From contig CM042032.1 of the NCBI GenBank assembly GCA_023525975.1, positions 18,482,001 to 18,546,000 of the forward strand: a DNA stretch of 64,000 nucleotides, read 5' to 3'. This DNA is from Smallanthus sonchifolius (lineage: Eukaryota; Streptophyta; Magnoliopsida; Asterales; Asteraceae). The notes beneath the pieces were generated by a model that was not told the DNA's origin, did no database searches, and saw only the letters and a program-made list of their open reading frames with translations. The number at the start of each line of letters is the position of its first letter. The first letter of the stretch is position 1. Positions 21,069 through 31,900 of this stretch are shown piece after piece. A program made the translations under genes and the position numbers.

Positions 21069-22370
21069 GAGTATGAGCAAATACAATGTTATCATTGGAA
21101 TGGATTGGTTAAACCAATGCCATGCTTAGATCGATTGTGATCGATGGACTGTTAGGATTTGTAGGACCAACGGAGAGTATATGTTGATACAATGCGATAG
21201 TGATGAAAATAAGATTGAAACTATTTCTGTAGCTAAGGCTAAGAAATGTGTGAATACTGGATATAGTGTATTCATAGTTTATGCTTTAGACTCTAAGCCC
21301 GAATGGCAAATTGTGGAAATTCTTGTATTATGTGATCACCCGGATGTATTTCCGGAAGAATCACCTGGTCTTCCACCAGATCGACAAATCGAATTCTGAA
21401 TCGACCTCACACCTGGAGCCAAACCAGTAGCTAGAGCACAGTATCATCTAGCACCTTCTAAATTGAAAGAATTGATGAAGCAAATCCAATAACTGTTAGA
21501 CAAGGGCTTTATACATCCAAGTACTTCGCCATGGGGAACACCGGTATTGTTCGTAAAGAAAAAGGATTGAAGCATGCGTATGTGCATAGATTATCGAGAA
21601 CTGAATAAGCTCACTTTGAAGACCAAAATAACCATTACCGAGAATATATGATTTGTTCGATCAGTTGCAAAGAGCTAAAAACTTCTCAAAAATTGATCTT
21701 AGATCTTGATATCACCAGTTAAAGGTATAGCAAGAAGATGTACCTAATACTGCCTTTAGAACCCGATATGGACACTATGAATTTTTGGTTATGCCATTTG
21801 GTCTAACGAATGCTCCCGCATCCTTTATGGACCTAATGAACCGAGTCTTTAAACCAATCCTTGATAAATTCGTTATAGGGTTCATAGACGATATCCTTAT
21901 CTACTCCCGAACACTGGAAGAGCATGACAAACATCTTAACATAGTTTTAGAAACTCTTAGAAGAGAGAAATTGTATGCCAAGTTTTCCAAATTATAATTT
22001 TGGAAAGAGGAAGTACAATTCCTATGACATGTTATAAATCATCAGGGAATTCAAGTGGATCCAGCCAAGATTGAAGCCATTATGAAATGGGAAACTCCGA
22101 AAGCACTGACTAAGGTTCGAAGCTTTCTTGGTCTAGCCGGATACTACCGAAGGTTTATACAAGATTTTTCAAAGATCGCTACTCCACTACCTACTTTAAC
22201 TCAGAAAGCAGTGAAATTTGAATGGAGTCAAAAGCAAGAACATGCGTTCAATACCCTTAAGCAGAAACTTAATAGTGCACCTATTCTAGCATTACCGGAA
22301 GGGAATGATGACTTCTTCAAATACTGTGATGCTTCCCGAATTGGTTTAGGTTGTGTGTTGATGCAACGAG
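21069..22370 (+). pseudogene. G2 pol: protease end, RT, start of RNase H
   Basis: It begins at the IIGMDWL block that ends gypsy proteases. The RT follows: PDVFPEESPGLPPDR, CIDYRELNKL, GHYEFLVMPFGLTNAP and the catalytic FIDDILIYS at about 21885-21910. RNase H starts with YCDASRIGLGC (about 22323) and is cut by C1 at 22370. In-frame stops or shifts lie near 21127, 21397, 21490, 21570, 21640-21720 and 21996. It is equivalent to T1 5000-5890. Confidence 0.88.
22366..22370. repeat. Target-site duplication of C1 (ACGAG/ATGAG)
   Basis: ACGAG precedes C1 and ATGAG (25414-25418) follows it, one mismatch. The RNase H reading resumes directly after the right copy. Confidence 0.7.
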
Positions 22371-22862
22371 TGTAGGTCAAGATTTCAATCAGATATAACT
22401 CAACAGATCGATTACACACACGCGCGCGCGGAATCTTTGTGTATGGTGGTGAAACAAAGGGTAGAAACAGAATTGGTGAATATAAACAGGCAAACCACAC
22501 AGGAATCAACACAAATAAGATATGAAATTGTAAGAACAACAGATGAAATAACTCCAAATGTGTATTGATTCAGAAAAACTGTGAAAGAGAGAATTTCAGG
22601 GTTACAGCCGCTATCCACACCCTAGATATTCTCAAACTAGGCTATTTATAGCAAGTTGACAGGCATCAAAACTATGCTTACTGAAACTACTAGTTTCAGT
22701 GAAGCATTTACAAGTGTGATAAGCATGTTGAAAGTAAACTATCTATCGAAACTACTAGTTTCGATTGAACAAACCTCAATCGAAACTAAGTACTTTCGAT
22801 GGCCTAAACTTAGAAATAAAAACAGGAAATTACATTAAAATGAAAATACAAGTAAATAAACA
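22371..22862 (-). repeat. C1 3' LTR
   Basis: It begins TGTAGGTCAAGATTTC and its inner edge is placed at AATAAACA. The first 46 bp match the start of the other LTR, after which the two are only loosely similar. It holds palindromes at 22681-22699, 22745-22765 and 22779-22800, and a TATA box (GCTATAAATAGC, minus, 22641-22652). A short CACACGCGCGCGCG run lies near 22416. Confidence 0.7.
22641..22800 (-). promoter_or_regulatory. C1 3' LTR palindromes and TATA box
   Basis: CTGAAACTA/TAGTTTCAG (22681-22699) and ATCGAAACTA/TAGTTTCGAT (22745-22765) are perfect palindromes around one base. Where the arms differ, both arms differ. The third unit (22779-22800) is imperfect. Read on the minus strand, they end about 30 bp before TATAAATAG. 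Confidence 0.7.
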
Positions 22863-22865
22863 TGC

Positions 22866-24862
22866 TTAAAGTGAATTATTTAGTTGCTGAAAGTGAGGTT
22901 TTGCATTGATGGTCACCACCCTTTGATATGCCTTGGTATCAGCCTCATCATCATTATGCAGGAGCTTGATAGGGTTGTTGAAGAGCACCTCAAGATCCTC
23001 TGGTTGAAATTTTAATATCTCCATGGGCTCAAATATGTGAATGACTTCCATTCCTTCCCTTTCAATCACAGCACTTCCAATGGTGGGGTTGTAGAACCAT
23101 TTTGTAAACTTTTGAAGCTGGACAGGTACTGACCGTGGCAGTATAATAGATTTGATAGTTTCGGCCGGCTTGTACCGAAGGCTTACCCAAGGCCTTTGAG
23201 TTTTGGGATGAATTCTTGTCTTTGAGATAACACTTCTTGGCCTAGCAGTGGTCATAGATCTGAAATCATTGAAGGTCTGATTTCTCAAGAAGGTCTCAAA
23301 GTCTTTTGCAATACCCACATTTCTAGGATTTTGTAGAGGTAGCTTGGCAAGAGCTCTTAAATCATATTTAGGGAGGGAGCTGAAGTCATGAGGAGACTTG
23401 AAGTGCTCCACTCCTCCTTTGTATATTCGAACAATAAACATAGATCTTTCCATGTCATATTTCCATCCTACTTGTGGCCTCTTTAATTCTTAATATTCTG
23501 CAAACCATTCATAATGTTTGGGAAGCTCCTTACCGGGCAGTTTCTTGAACCAGGATCTCCTTGTCTCTGAGCCCTGTTGGGATTGAGTGTCAACTTTAGT
23601 TGCAGGTGGAGTTGGTGTTGCTGTTGCTGTTGGTGAAGTTTGAGTTGCTTCTTTTGTGGTGCCAGTTTGCCTAACACGGAATTCTTGCTCAACAAAAGTT
23701 ACTTTTACATCTGAATCTTTAGCTTCTGTGTCAGAAAGTGCCTGTATTTCATCTTCATCTTCAGTAAAGTACCTGATCTTATCTTCCCGTTCTTCCTCTA
23801 GGGTAACAATTTCAGGATAATCTTCAATTGCTCCAAAGTCATCAACCTGATTTAGAAGATCATCCAGCTCATGATCTGATCCAATTTCTTCTTCATCTAA
23901 TACCACAAGTTCAATGTCAGCTTCTTTTCCATTCCCTTTTCCTCTTAATTCTCTCCTTTCACTTACAGATGGAAGATCATACCCGGTTTCTTCAATCTTG
24001 ACTTCCACAGCATCCTTTGTCTTGGCAGCTTGGCCAGTGAAAATTGTTAGTGCAGACTGAGTATTTGAGACACAGGCAGGGGAAGAGGGGCCACCAGCAG
24101 AAGTGGTCTCCCCTTGAGCTGTGGAAGGGGTTTCCTATTAAGAAGATTTAATCAGTGAAGCCTTGATTTGTTCAACAGCATCAGATAAGGCTTTGAACTC
24201 TTGTTGTTGCTGAGAGATTATCTTTGGTTGGGTTTCCAGCTGGGTTTGCTAAACATCAAGTTGGGTATGTAAGCCTCCAACTTCTAGCCTTAGATCTTTT
24301 ATTTCTTCTTTGCACTCACTCAGTTCTGTCTTTAAGTTTCTATTACTTCGACTCTTTTTGTAACTTTATCCTGTAGCTTTTTCACTTCTAGGCTTAAGGT
24401 TTTAACTCTTGGGACAGATGGTGATGGATCAGGAACAGGGGATGCGGGTGGTGTAGGAACATGTGTATGTAGTGGATATGGTTGTGGTGAGGGTGGTGGA
24501 ATGTGAATGGGTGATTGAATGGGGGTTAAGTATTCAGGAATGTCAAACAGTGATTCTTCAGAAGAACCTAAGGACTCAAGTCCTGTCTTGATTTTCTTTG
24601 CAAGGGGTTCTTCCTTTTCATAATCTGAACTTAAATTAGCTTGCCTCTTGGAAGAGGATGCAGGCGGTTCAGTCTGTTCCTCATCTTCAGATTCATAGTC
24701 AGAATGATCATACTTAGTGCCATAGATGCCTTCATCCAAGGTGTCACTATACTCAGCTTCAACTTCAATATTTTCTTGAACCTCATCATTCACATCTGCT
24801 TCTATGTTTTCAGCATGTTGGTCTTCAATTACTGGCTCAAGATTTTCTAACAGTTGATCCAT
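22866..24862 (-). pseudogene. C1 ORF3 (env-like position protein), broken
   Basis: The first ATG is at 24862, but the frame is open back to the primer site at 24910. The order is: acidic N-terminal part; a Pro-rich stretch (IPPPSPQPYPLH); coiled-coil-like heptads near 24400-24250; an acidic part (about 23900-23700); and the C-terminal domain from about 23460 (VRIYKGGVEHFKSP, SLPKYDLRALAKL, LRYKPAETIKS, WFYNPTIG) to the stop at 22866. This last part aligns with A2 50080-50520 and B1 57110-56640. There is a frameshift between 24332 and 24250 and an in-frame TAA at 23490-23492. The N-terminal domain of A2/B1 ORF3 (ADPYI..QFW) is absent. I see no signal peptide or membrane span, so calling it envelope would be by position only. 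Confidence 0.75.
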
Positions 24863-24898
24863 AAAAGGAGCCTCTAAGATAGGTTGTTCAATATCTTG

Positions 24899-24910
24899 CT
24901 CTGATACCAA
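24899..24910 (-). other. C1 primer-binding site fused to ORF3 frame
   Basis: The minus strand reads TTGGTATCAGAGC next to the 5' LTR. The ORF3 reading frame continues straight out of it without a leader. Confidence 0.8.
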
Positions 24911-24911
24911 T

Positions 24912-25413
24912 TGTAGGTCCAGATTTCAATCGGAAATCACTCAACAGATCGACTACTTGTAGGTCTTGAGCAGACCTGTTGACACAGATCTGCGGAGAAA
25001 TACATCAAACGATCCGAATCAAGAGGCGGGATACCTTGACCCGGTATCACTCTCGAATCAGAAAAAGGGTAGAGACGGGTGCAGGAATCACATACACGAA
25101 CAGAAATATATAAAAGTGAAAAGAATAGATAATTGGAGCATAAAACGTATGATCCTTTTATTGATATGAAAATTAAAAGGCTCCTCACACACTCTACAAT
25201 TATCTCACCCTAGGGTGAGCTCCCCCTGGGGTGGTGATTCCATCTACAGACACACACTCCTCCTATGAGATAATCTGCTATTTATAGGAGGCCAAGCAAT
25301 ATGCCTTGTTTTCCAAGCCACCACCAAATGGGCCTGAAAAACAGGTATCGAAACTAGTAGTTTCGATACTGTAGTTTCTATTGACAGCATCAGTCTCAAT
25401 TTTATACCCAACA
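24912..25413 (-). repeat. C1 5' LTR (composite)
   Basis: It begins TGTAGGTCCAGATTTC and ends CCCAACA. After 46 bp a second TGTAGGTC start occurs at 24958, and the sequence from there is only distantly like the other C1 LTR. One perfect palindrome with 12-bp arms (GTATCGAAACTA/TAGTTTCGATAC) lies at 25345-25369, and a TATA box (CTATAAATAG, minus) at 25278-25287. Confidence 0.75.
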
Positions 25414-27190
25414 ATGAGAAAAAGTGATAGCCTATGCATCACGGCAACTTAAAGTTCATGAAAAGAACTATACCACACACGATCTCGAACATGGTGCCAT
25501 AGTATTTGCTATAAAGATTTGGAGACACTATCTGTATGGTATTAAGTGTGTGTTATATACAGACCATAAAATTCTCCAACATATATTCAATCAGAAGGAA
25601 TTGAATATAAGACAAAGGAAATGGATGAAACTCATAAATGATTATGATTGTGAAATCAAATACCATCACGGGAAGGATAATGTTGTAGCGGATGTATTAA
25701 TTCGGAAGGAGAAAATCAAACCTATTAAGATTAGAGCCTTAAGATTAGAAATCAAGATAGACTGGATGGATCAGAACAAGGAAATTCAAACCCAAGCGTT
25801 ACAAGAAGACGACATCAAAAAAGAATGCATGGTTAGTAAAGAGAAGTTACTAACCAAAGGCGATGACGGAATCCTAAGGTTTGGAAATAGAATTTGGATT
25901 CCTAGACTCGGAGAAATTCAAACAAAGGTGATGGATGAAGCTCATAAATCAAGCTACTCTGTACATCCTACAGCAGATAAAATGTACAAGGGTCTGAAAA
26001 CCCATTACTGGTGGCTAAACATGAAGAGATCTATAACTCAGTATATAGAGAAATGTCTGACTTGTCTTCAAGTCAAGATCGAACATCAGAAACCCATAGG
26101 TCAACTTCAACAGTTGGAAATACCTATGTGGAAGTGGGACAGAATTACAATGTACTTTGTCACGAAACTGCCGAGGACCCAGAAAGGGCATGATGCTATT
26201 TAGGTGGTGGTTGATAGACTAACCGAAATGGCACACTTTATTCCTATCAATGAGAACTATGCAATGGATAAGCTAGCCCGACTTTATATAAATGAGATTG
26301 TGAGCCGCCATGGTATACCACTATCTATTATCTCTGATAGAGATAGTTGGTTCACAACTAGATTCTGGACTAGTTTCCAGAAAGAGTTGGGAAATCAAAT
26401 CAATATGAGTATAACATATCACCCTCAAAGTGAAAGAACAATTCAAACCATAGAAGATATGCTGAGGGCTTGTGCAATTGAATTTGGAGGTAGCTGGGAT
26501 AATCATCTACCGTTAATTGAATGTTCCGACAACAACAGCTACCATTTGAGTATAAAAGCTGCGCGTTTTGAGGCATTTTATAGTGGGAAATGTAGAACTC
26601 CGGTATGTTGGACCGAAGTCGGAGATAGTCAAATGTCTAGACTAGAAATATTTTAGGAAACAACTGAAAAGATTGTTGAGACCAAAAAACGATTAAAGGC
26701 TACACAATATCGACAAAAGAGTTATGCAGATAGACATCGAAGACCATTAGAAATTCAAGTAGGTGACTATGTGACGCTGAAAGTTTCACATTGGAAAAGT
26801 GTTGTACATTTCAGGAAACGAGGGAAATTATGGCCAAGATATATTGGACCTTACAAAATTATCGAAAGAGTTGGAGCAGTGGCATATAAGCTAGAGTTGC
26901 CTAAAGCATTACAGGGTATTCATAACACGTTTCACGTGTCTTGTTTATGTAAATAATTAGCAGACCCCAATCAAGCAGTCACGTTAGATAATGTGCAGGT
27001 TGATGATAAGCTCCAATTCACCGAACAAACTATTAAAATCTTAGGAACCCAAGATCGAAATCTCATAAAGAAAATGATACCTATGGTATTGGTAGAATGG
27101 AAAGGTCGAAAAGGTGCCGATCAAACCTGAGAATTAACAAAATAGATGAAAGCTTAGTATCCTCAGTTGTTTGACTGATATTGAATTTCG
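25414..27190 (+). pseudogene. G2 pol: RNase H remainder, integrase, chromodomain-like tail
   Basis: RNase H resumes with VIAYASRQL (about 25422), TDHKILQHIF and KDNVVAD. The integrase zinc module lies near 25935-26075 (CLTCLQVK). The first core Asp is lost (YFVTKLP where T1 has DFITKLP, about 26150), the second is kept (SDRDSWF about 26332), and three residues are missing just before the Glu (HPQSERTIQT, about 26420). The frame has stops at about 26201, 26654 and 26954. The tail (VQVDDKLQFTEQ ... VLVEWKGRKG) is chromodomain-like. Nothing here could be active. Confidence 0.88.
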
Positions 27191-27206
27191 AGGACGAAAT
27201 TATTTT

Positions 27207-27220
27207 AAGGAGGGGAGATT
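27207..27220 (+). other. G2 polypurine tract
   Basis: AAGGAGGGGAGA follows GAGGACGAAATTATTTT and lies directly before the LTR start TGTAGCACCC. Confidence 0.8.
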
Positions 27221-28550
27221 TGTAGCACCCACATAATTCCAAGGATTATAAGGGCCTTGAATGAAAAAAGATAAAACCCAAGGGGTTGAAGTGTAAATTT
27301 CTGAAAGTATAGGGATCAAAAATGACATAATGGAAAATCTGCCTGTGACGGACCGTCACAACCTCATAACGGTCTGTTATGCTCGTGAGGGACCGTCACC
27401 AAATGGTAATGGTCCGTGCCACCAAAACCAGAGGCGGTTTAGGGTTTCTGACACGTATTAGGTGGCTCAGCTTCATGACGGACCGTCACCACCTAGTAAC
27501 GGTCTGTTACGTGGTCTGGAAGTGCGTAGCCGCCAAGAAAAGGTGTGACTGACTGTCACTGCCTGGTAACGGTCCGTCACGAACCCAAAGTTTGCCCTAT
27601 AAATAGCTCAACGATCCTAGCTCATTTCCCACACATTTCACACCTTAAAAAACACACACACTCTCTCGTGTTCCGAACCCGAGCCCTGGTTCGCGTTCGA
27701 GAGTCAGGTTTCTAGCAGATCGTCCGCAAATTGCTGTAGATAGTATTGAGGTAAGGTTTGTAAATACCCTGAGGTTTGATTATGTAAACCTAAGATAGGA
27801 TGTTAATTATGATAATGTCGGATATGATTTAGGATTATCTCGAGGTATTGATTATTGTATTGAATCAAAAGGAGATTCTGATTAAGGTGAGTTCCTCTGA
27901 ACTGTGTTCTATAAAATGTTGTTTTCCAAATCATTTTATGAGATCCCAATGATACCCTCTGTGTATATATACATGTAATAAGTACTTATTATGGCCATGT
28001 TGGGTGGGACTGACGGGCGAGACTGATCCTCTCGTTATGGCCGGACTTGTATCTGGTAGCCAGGGAGTCACCTGTATATATATATGTTGTAGACTCAGAA
28101 CCCGAGTAAAGCTGAGTTTACTGGGTGAGGGTTTGGGAAGGATGATTTTTAGACCCAGACCCGAGTAAAGTTGAGGTCCTGGGGTGTTTTGTATCATGGA
28201 TACAAGTTATGAAAAATGATTTTTTTATGAACTCACCAGCTTTGTGCTGATCCAAATATTTTCGAATATTTTTTAGTAAAGGTGACCACTAGTTGTAGTT
28301 GGCATTCCAGGAGATGTACATGTGCTATGTTTTGGATAGGTTGACTGAGGGCAGGTTCCTGCATAACCGTAAGGCCTGAGTTGATGGCATGTTCTCGGGA
28401 ACTATAAGGCCAGAGTTATATGTTCCTGTTAGGAACCATGTTTTGTATTTCCAGTCAATCCTAGTTATAAAAAATGTTATGTTTTTAATAAAGATTATGG
28501 TTTAGACTTCCGTTGTGTGTATTTGGTATCAACTTCACTAAAACCGGAGG
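27221..28550 (+). repeat. G2 3' LTR (end approximate)
   Basis: It begins TGTAGCACCC. Its layout matches solo LTR S1: palindrome array, TATA box, GAGGTAAGG donor-like site (27747-27755), AAGGTGAGTTCC (27882-27893), CTCACC hairpin (28237-28249) and the CTTCCGTTGTGTG block (28508). The 3' edge is uncertain, between about 28530 and 28583, because sequence from about 28551 already resembles the N1 LTR. Confidence 0.75.
27345..27607 (+). promoter_or_regulatory. G2 LTR palindrome array and TATA box
   Basis: It contains the perfect palindrome GTGACGGACCGTCAC (27345-27359) and several TAACGGTCYGTTA / GACGGACCGTCAC units to 27580. CTATAAATAG follows at 27598-27607. The same design with the same core occurs in S1 at 32007-32266. 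Confidence 0.75.
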
Positions 28551-28725
28551 GTAACCTTCTGACCCAAATGTAGTTATCTGACAAACATAATGTTCTGTCT
28601 AAGGAAAGAGTGGTGTATAAATCCCTCCTGAACCCGTCATTCTTTCCTGGGAACGTTACTGTTGGAGGTACTGCTCTAGGACGACAACCACCCTAGGTTG
28701 CAACTGCGACAAACATAATTAGAAT
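28551..28725 (+). repeat. Fragment of an N1-family LTR
   Basis: It matches the reverse complement of N1 LTR 15090-15270 (GTAACC..ATGTAGTTATCT, AGGAAAGAGTGG, TTGGAGGTACT), including the stem-loop at 28598-28652. It is probably the target into which G2 inserted. Confidence 0.65.
28598..28652 (+). ncRNA. Candidate stem-loop, fifth copy
   Basis: The arms TCTAAGGAAAGAGTG and CATTCTTTCCTGGGA pair as in the N1 LTR copy. The loop contains GTGTATAAATCCCTC and ACCCGT. Confidence 0.4.
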
Positions 28726-30137
28726 TATATATTCTAATTAAACGTTTATGCCTAGATGACTAAATCCTTGATACTAATTCATGAAACTTATGAAAACCTT
28801 GTGGAAACAACCTTAAAGTTATTATTATATATTACCCTCGTTAGATATTTACATATTTGTGTGATCATGTTTACGAATAACATTATACATAACTTGAGTG
28901 TTTTTCATCAAACTATTCGTTGACTAGTAGAACTATGATTCTAGTGTCATTAGAAACATAAAACGAATTAGATCGTCGTTTAAAATTCTAACCGGGATTT
29001 ATACCTCTAATAATCCTAACGTCTAGCACCAACTAGTATTACCTAATAAACTAACCACCCCACACCACAAAATCTTTCCCACTTGATGATGTTGTACGAG
29101 ACCATGTTCTTTCATCTAAATCCACACTCAAACTCTAAAATCCTCATGATGACACAACATTTAGCCACTTTCAATCAACCACTTGTGCACTCAACAATCT
29201 TGTCTTGCATAATGATGAGAATGTGACCATCACCAATCAACCAAAGCTTCATTCCATCTCCTTCTTTTCTTTTTCTTTTCACGCCACCAACACCACCTAC
29301 ACTTATCATTTTCTCCACTCCAACACTCAAACTCTTCTCCTTTTCTTCCTTCCTTCGTTCACGGCTACACCTACACTAACCCCATCCCATCACCATGCTT
29401 CAATCAAACAAAATCTTGCCCAAGATCCCATCATCATGATTACATGTATGGAGACTTTGTCCATTCATCCATATCAACAAACAAGCATCTAATATATATA
29501 AGTAAACCACCTACAAAGTCACACTCCTAAATCTTCATCTCTTTCTCTTTTTCTTGGCTCACTCTCAACACACACACACACACTCAGTAACTTTTTAATC
29601 ATCTACTAACGATCAAGGAAGAATCATACATCTATGGTGTTCCAATGAAGCTTACAAAGGTTGTCTTGAAGGATTTTAGCCACAAACCCGAGAATCATCC
29701 ATCTTTTTCTTCAAAACCACCATCTACAATCTAGTTGGTATAACACTTCACAAACTCCTTTTCTTTTTAGATCCAAGCTTGAAGTGCACTTTGTTCATCA
29801 AAGGATGGGATGTTTTCATATAACTCTTTTAACTAAGTGAGCTAACAAGTAAAGATAACTTGATCTAATGTTTAAAACATGGAAGCATGTATATATATGT
29901 GTGTCGTGTATATATATATATATATATATAAATATGTATATGTAATTTGTGTTCATAAAAGCTACCAAATGATAAGTGTGTTAAAACATGGGCTTAATGT
30001 TTAGATCTTGAAAGTTATAGAGTTCGGTTATCTACATCGTATTAAAATATATAGATCTACAAGTATTTTGATGACGAACATGTAAATATGTATGTATATG
30101 TGTACATAGTATTTTTATAACTACAAATGGTTAAATG

Positions 30138-30170
<33 letters not shown>

Positions 30171-31895
30171 ATATGTTTGGATGTATACGTTTATAGATTT
30201 GAAGACATACGTTTATACAAACTTGGATTATTAAGGATACTCGATCATTTTGATAAAAACATATTTAAATATATATACACACACATATAGCTTGGTCGTT
30301 TCGAATAAAAACGAGATCTTTTACAAAATACGGAAACGTTTTGACAATAAATATACTTTTAGTAAAAACATAGTAACTTATATACAATAATGTGTTTTTG
30401 GATAAGGATACCTTAAATATTTGTTGTACTCAATAGGGCACGAGTAGTCAGGTCTCGCTCTCACAAATATATATTTGCTAGCACTTACACATTGAAAGCT
30501 CATCAGATGAGTTTCACGGCCCCTCTTTACTTTTAAATATTTTAGAAACATCGGGGGAGAAACATACTTGCTTTACATGTTTGAAAAACATGAAACATAT
30601 TTACTTGACACGTTTGAAAAACATGAAACATATTTACTTGATACATTTGGAGAACATGAAGCAGACTTACAACTATTTTTATATGATTACAAGAAAACAA
30701 GACTTGACATTTCTTATGTAATAAGTTTGTCATTCATGCAAAGTTCATCATCTTAATATAAAGTACACAAACATAAGTATATTAACGCTTATAGAAATAT
30801 ATTTATCCTTGTCAAAGACCCGAGAACAAGACCCGGTTGTAAAACTCTTTAATATACTAATAATGTTCTAAACAAGGAATACTTATTTTAGAGTTACATG
30901 AATGAAAAATGTATATAATCTCATGGACTTATCCCAAGACCATTTACCTCAGGGTCTTCACTAAGTGGGTTGTAAAGGACCTGTAGCGTGTAAGACGTGA
31001 ACTACAAAAGTTAAACCGAAACATTTGAACGTACAAACTAAAACCGGTTTATATATATATATATATGTATGTATCATTCAAAATAAAAGATTCATGTATA
31101 TTCATACACATTCATTAATCATTTAATTTTATACAAGTCTACTACTTATATTATACTTTAGTTTTAGAATGTATTCGGATGGTAACACGTTTTAAAAATC
31201 ATTTCCAAAGGATTTCGAAAAAAATCGCCGTGATATTTATTTTTCGTCTAGAATGTTTTACTCGTTGATGACTATAGTTTCTATGAAAGGCCTATACTAC
31301 TATATGATTTCAAGTACATCAACGAGAGTGTGTAAATATATAAACGTGATGATTTATACCTTTATATTTTAATCGTTTACGTACGATTGTCGTTAAAAAT
31401 AAAATAAATATTTAATATTTTTAGAAGGAAATCATATCCGGAAATATGACTTATGTAATAAAATCTACATATATGTACTTACTTTGATACAAGAAATTCT
31501 ATAACTATTATTTTGTGACTCTAAGTCACATACGAATATAGACGATGTTAATACATGTATGGAAATAATAATCGATACAAAATACGAAAACAAGTCTTTA
31601 ACAAACGTTCATCCATCACCGATGTTTCATGCATAGAGTTAAGTCCTACAAACTTAAGTAGCATTTATTTATTGTAGCATTCAAGTAGGACATTCTCAGT
31701 TACGTTCGTTGCCCGTTATCACACTAAACATGACTCAAGGTGAGTATTTGTAGCCCTGTTTTTCGTTTTACATATGTTGGGGAAATACATGCTTACATGA
31801 CTATCATCCTACACTAGATGTCCAAAATACATGGAAATTACAAGTACAACACACGCCAATAGTCCCCAAATTACAACTCTCATCCGAAGGTTTCG
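28726..31895 (+). other. AT-rich LTR-like non-coding region
   Basis: No coding sequence recognised. A CT-rich stretch (29255-29400) is followed by ATATATATAAG (29491) and a (CA)n run (29568-29582), then TA-rich microsatellites near 29905-29935, 30135-30165 and 31045-31066. A GGTGAGTATTTGTAGCCCTG motif at 31740-31759 resembles the donor-bearing region of the gypsy LTRs, so the stretch is probably one long diverged gypsy LTR in plus orientation; no end could be fixed. Confidence 0.4.
30567..30667 (+). repeat. 33-bp minisatellite, three copies
   Basis: Three tandem units of the form TACTTGACACGTTTGAAAAA plus CATGAAACATATT, with a few changes in the third. Confidence 0.8.
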
Positions 31896-31900
31896 GATTT
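31896..31900. repeat. Target-site duplication of S1 (GATTT)
   Basis: GATTT at 31896-31900 and again at 33211-33215, identical. Confidence 0.9.

Larger units (their letters stand above)
22371..25413 (-). mobile_element. C1: LTR element carrying only a Sirevirus-type ORF3
   Basis: The 3.04-kb minus-strand element has a 5' LTR (24912-25413), a primer-binding site (TTGGTATCAGAGC), then ORF3 at once, then the 3' LTR (22371 to about 22862). There is no gag or pol. The ORF3 protein is homologous to those of A2 and B1 in its C-terminal domain. Inserted in the G2 RNase H with a 5-bp duplication. No polypurine tract is visible: the ORF3 stop lies 3 bp from the LTR edge. It is therefore a non-autonomous derivative that kept the accessory gene instead of gag. 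Confidence 0.8.
20862..28550 (+). mobile_element. G2: Tekay-like Ty3/gypsy element, 3' half, carrying N1 and C1
   Basis: The plus-strand pol (about 21069-27190) is followed by a purine tract and a 3' LTR (27221 to about 28550). The 5' LTR and gag must lie left of the window, beyond the nested N1/A1/T1 block. C1 splits its RNase H at 22371-25413. Many stops, an altered integrase residue and a small deletion in the integrase core show that it is the most degraded autonomous-type element here. Confidence 0.88.

Noticed and set aside
28551..28583. G2 LTR ending at TATCTGACA (28583)
   Set aside because: Homology to the N1 LTR already begins at about 28551, so this attractive CA end may belong to the flanking sequence; boundary left approximate.
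29205..29492. Forward frame in the CT-rich stretch (Ser/His/Thr-rich)
   Set aside because: Composition explained by the pyrimidine-rich run before a TATA-like site; no domain and no conservation seen.
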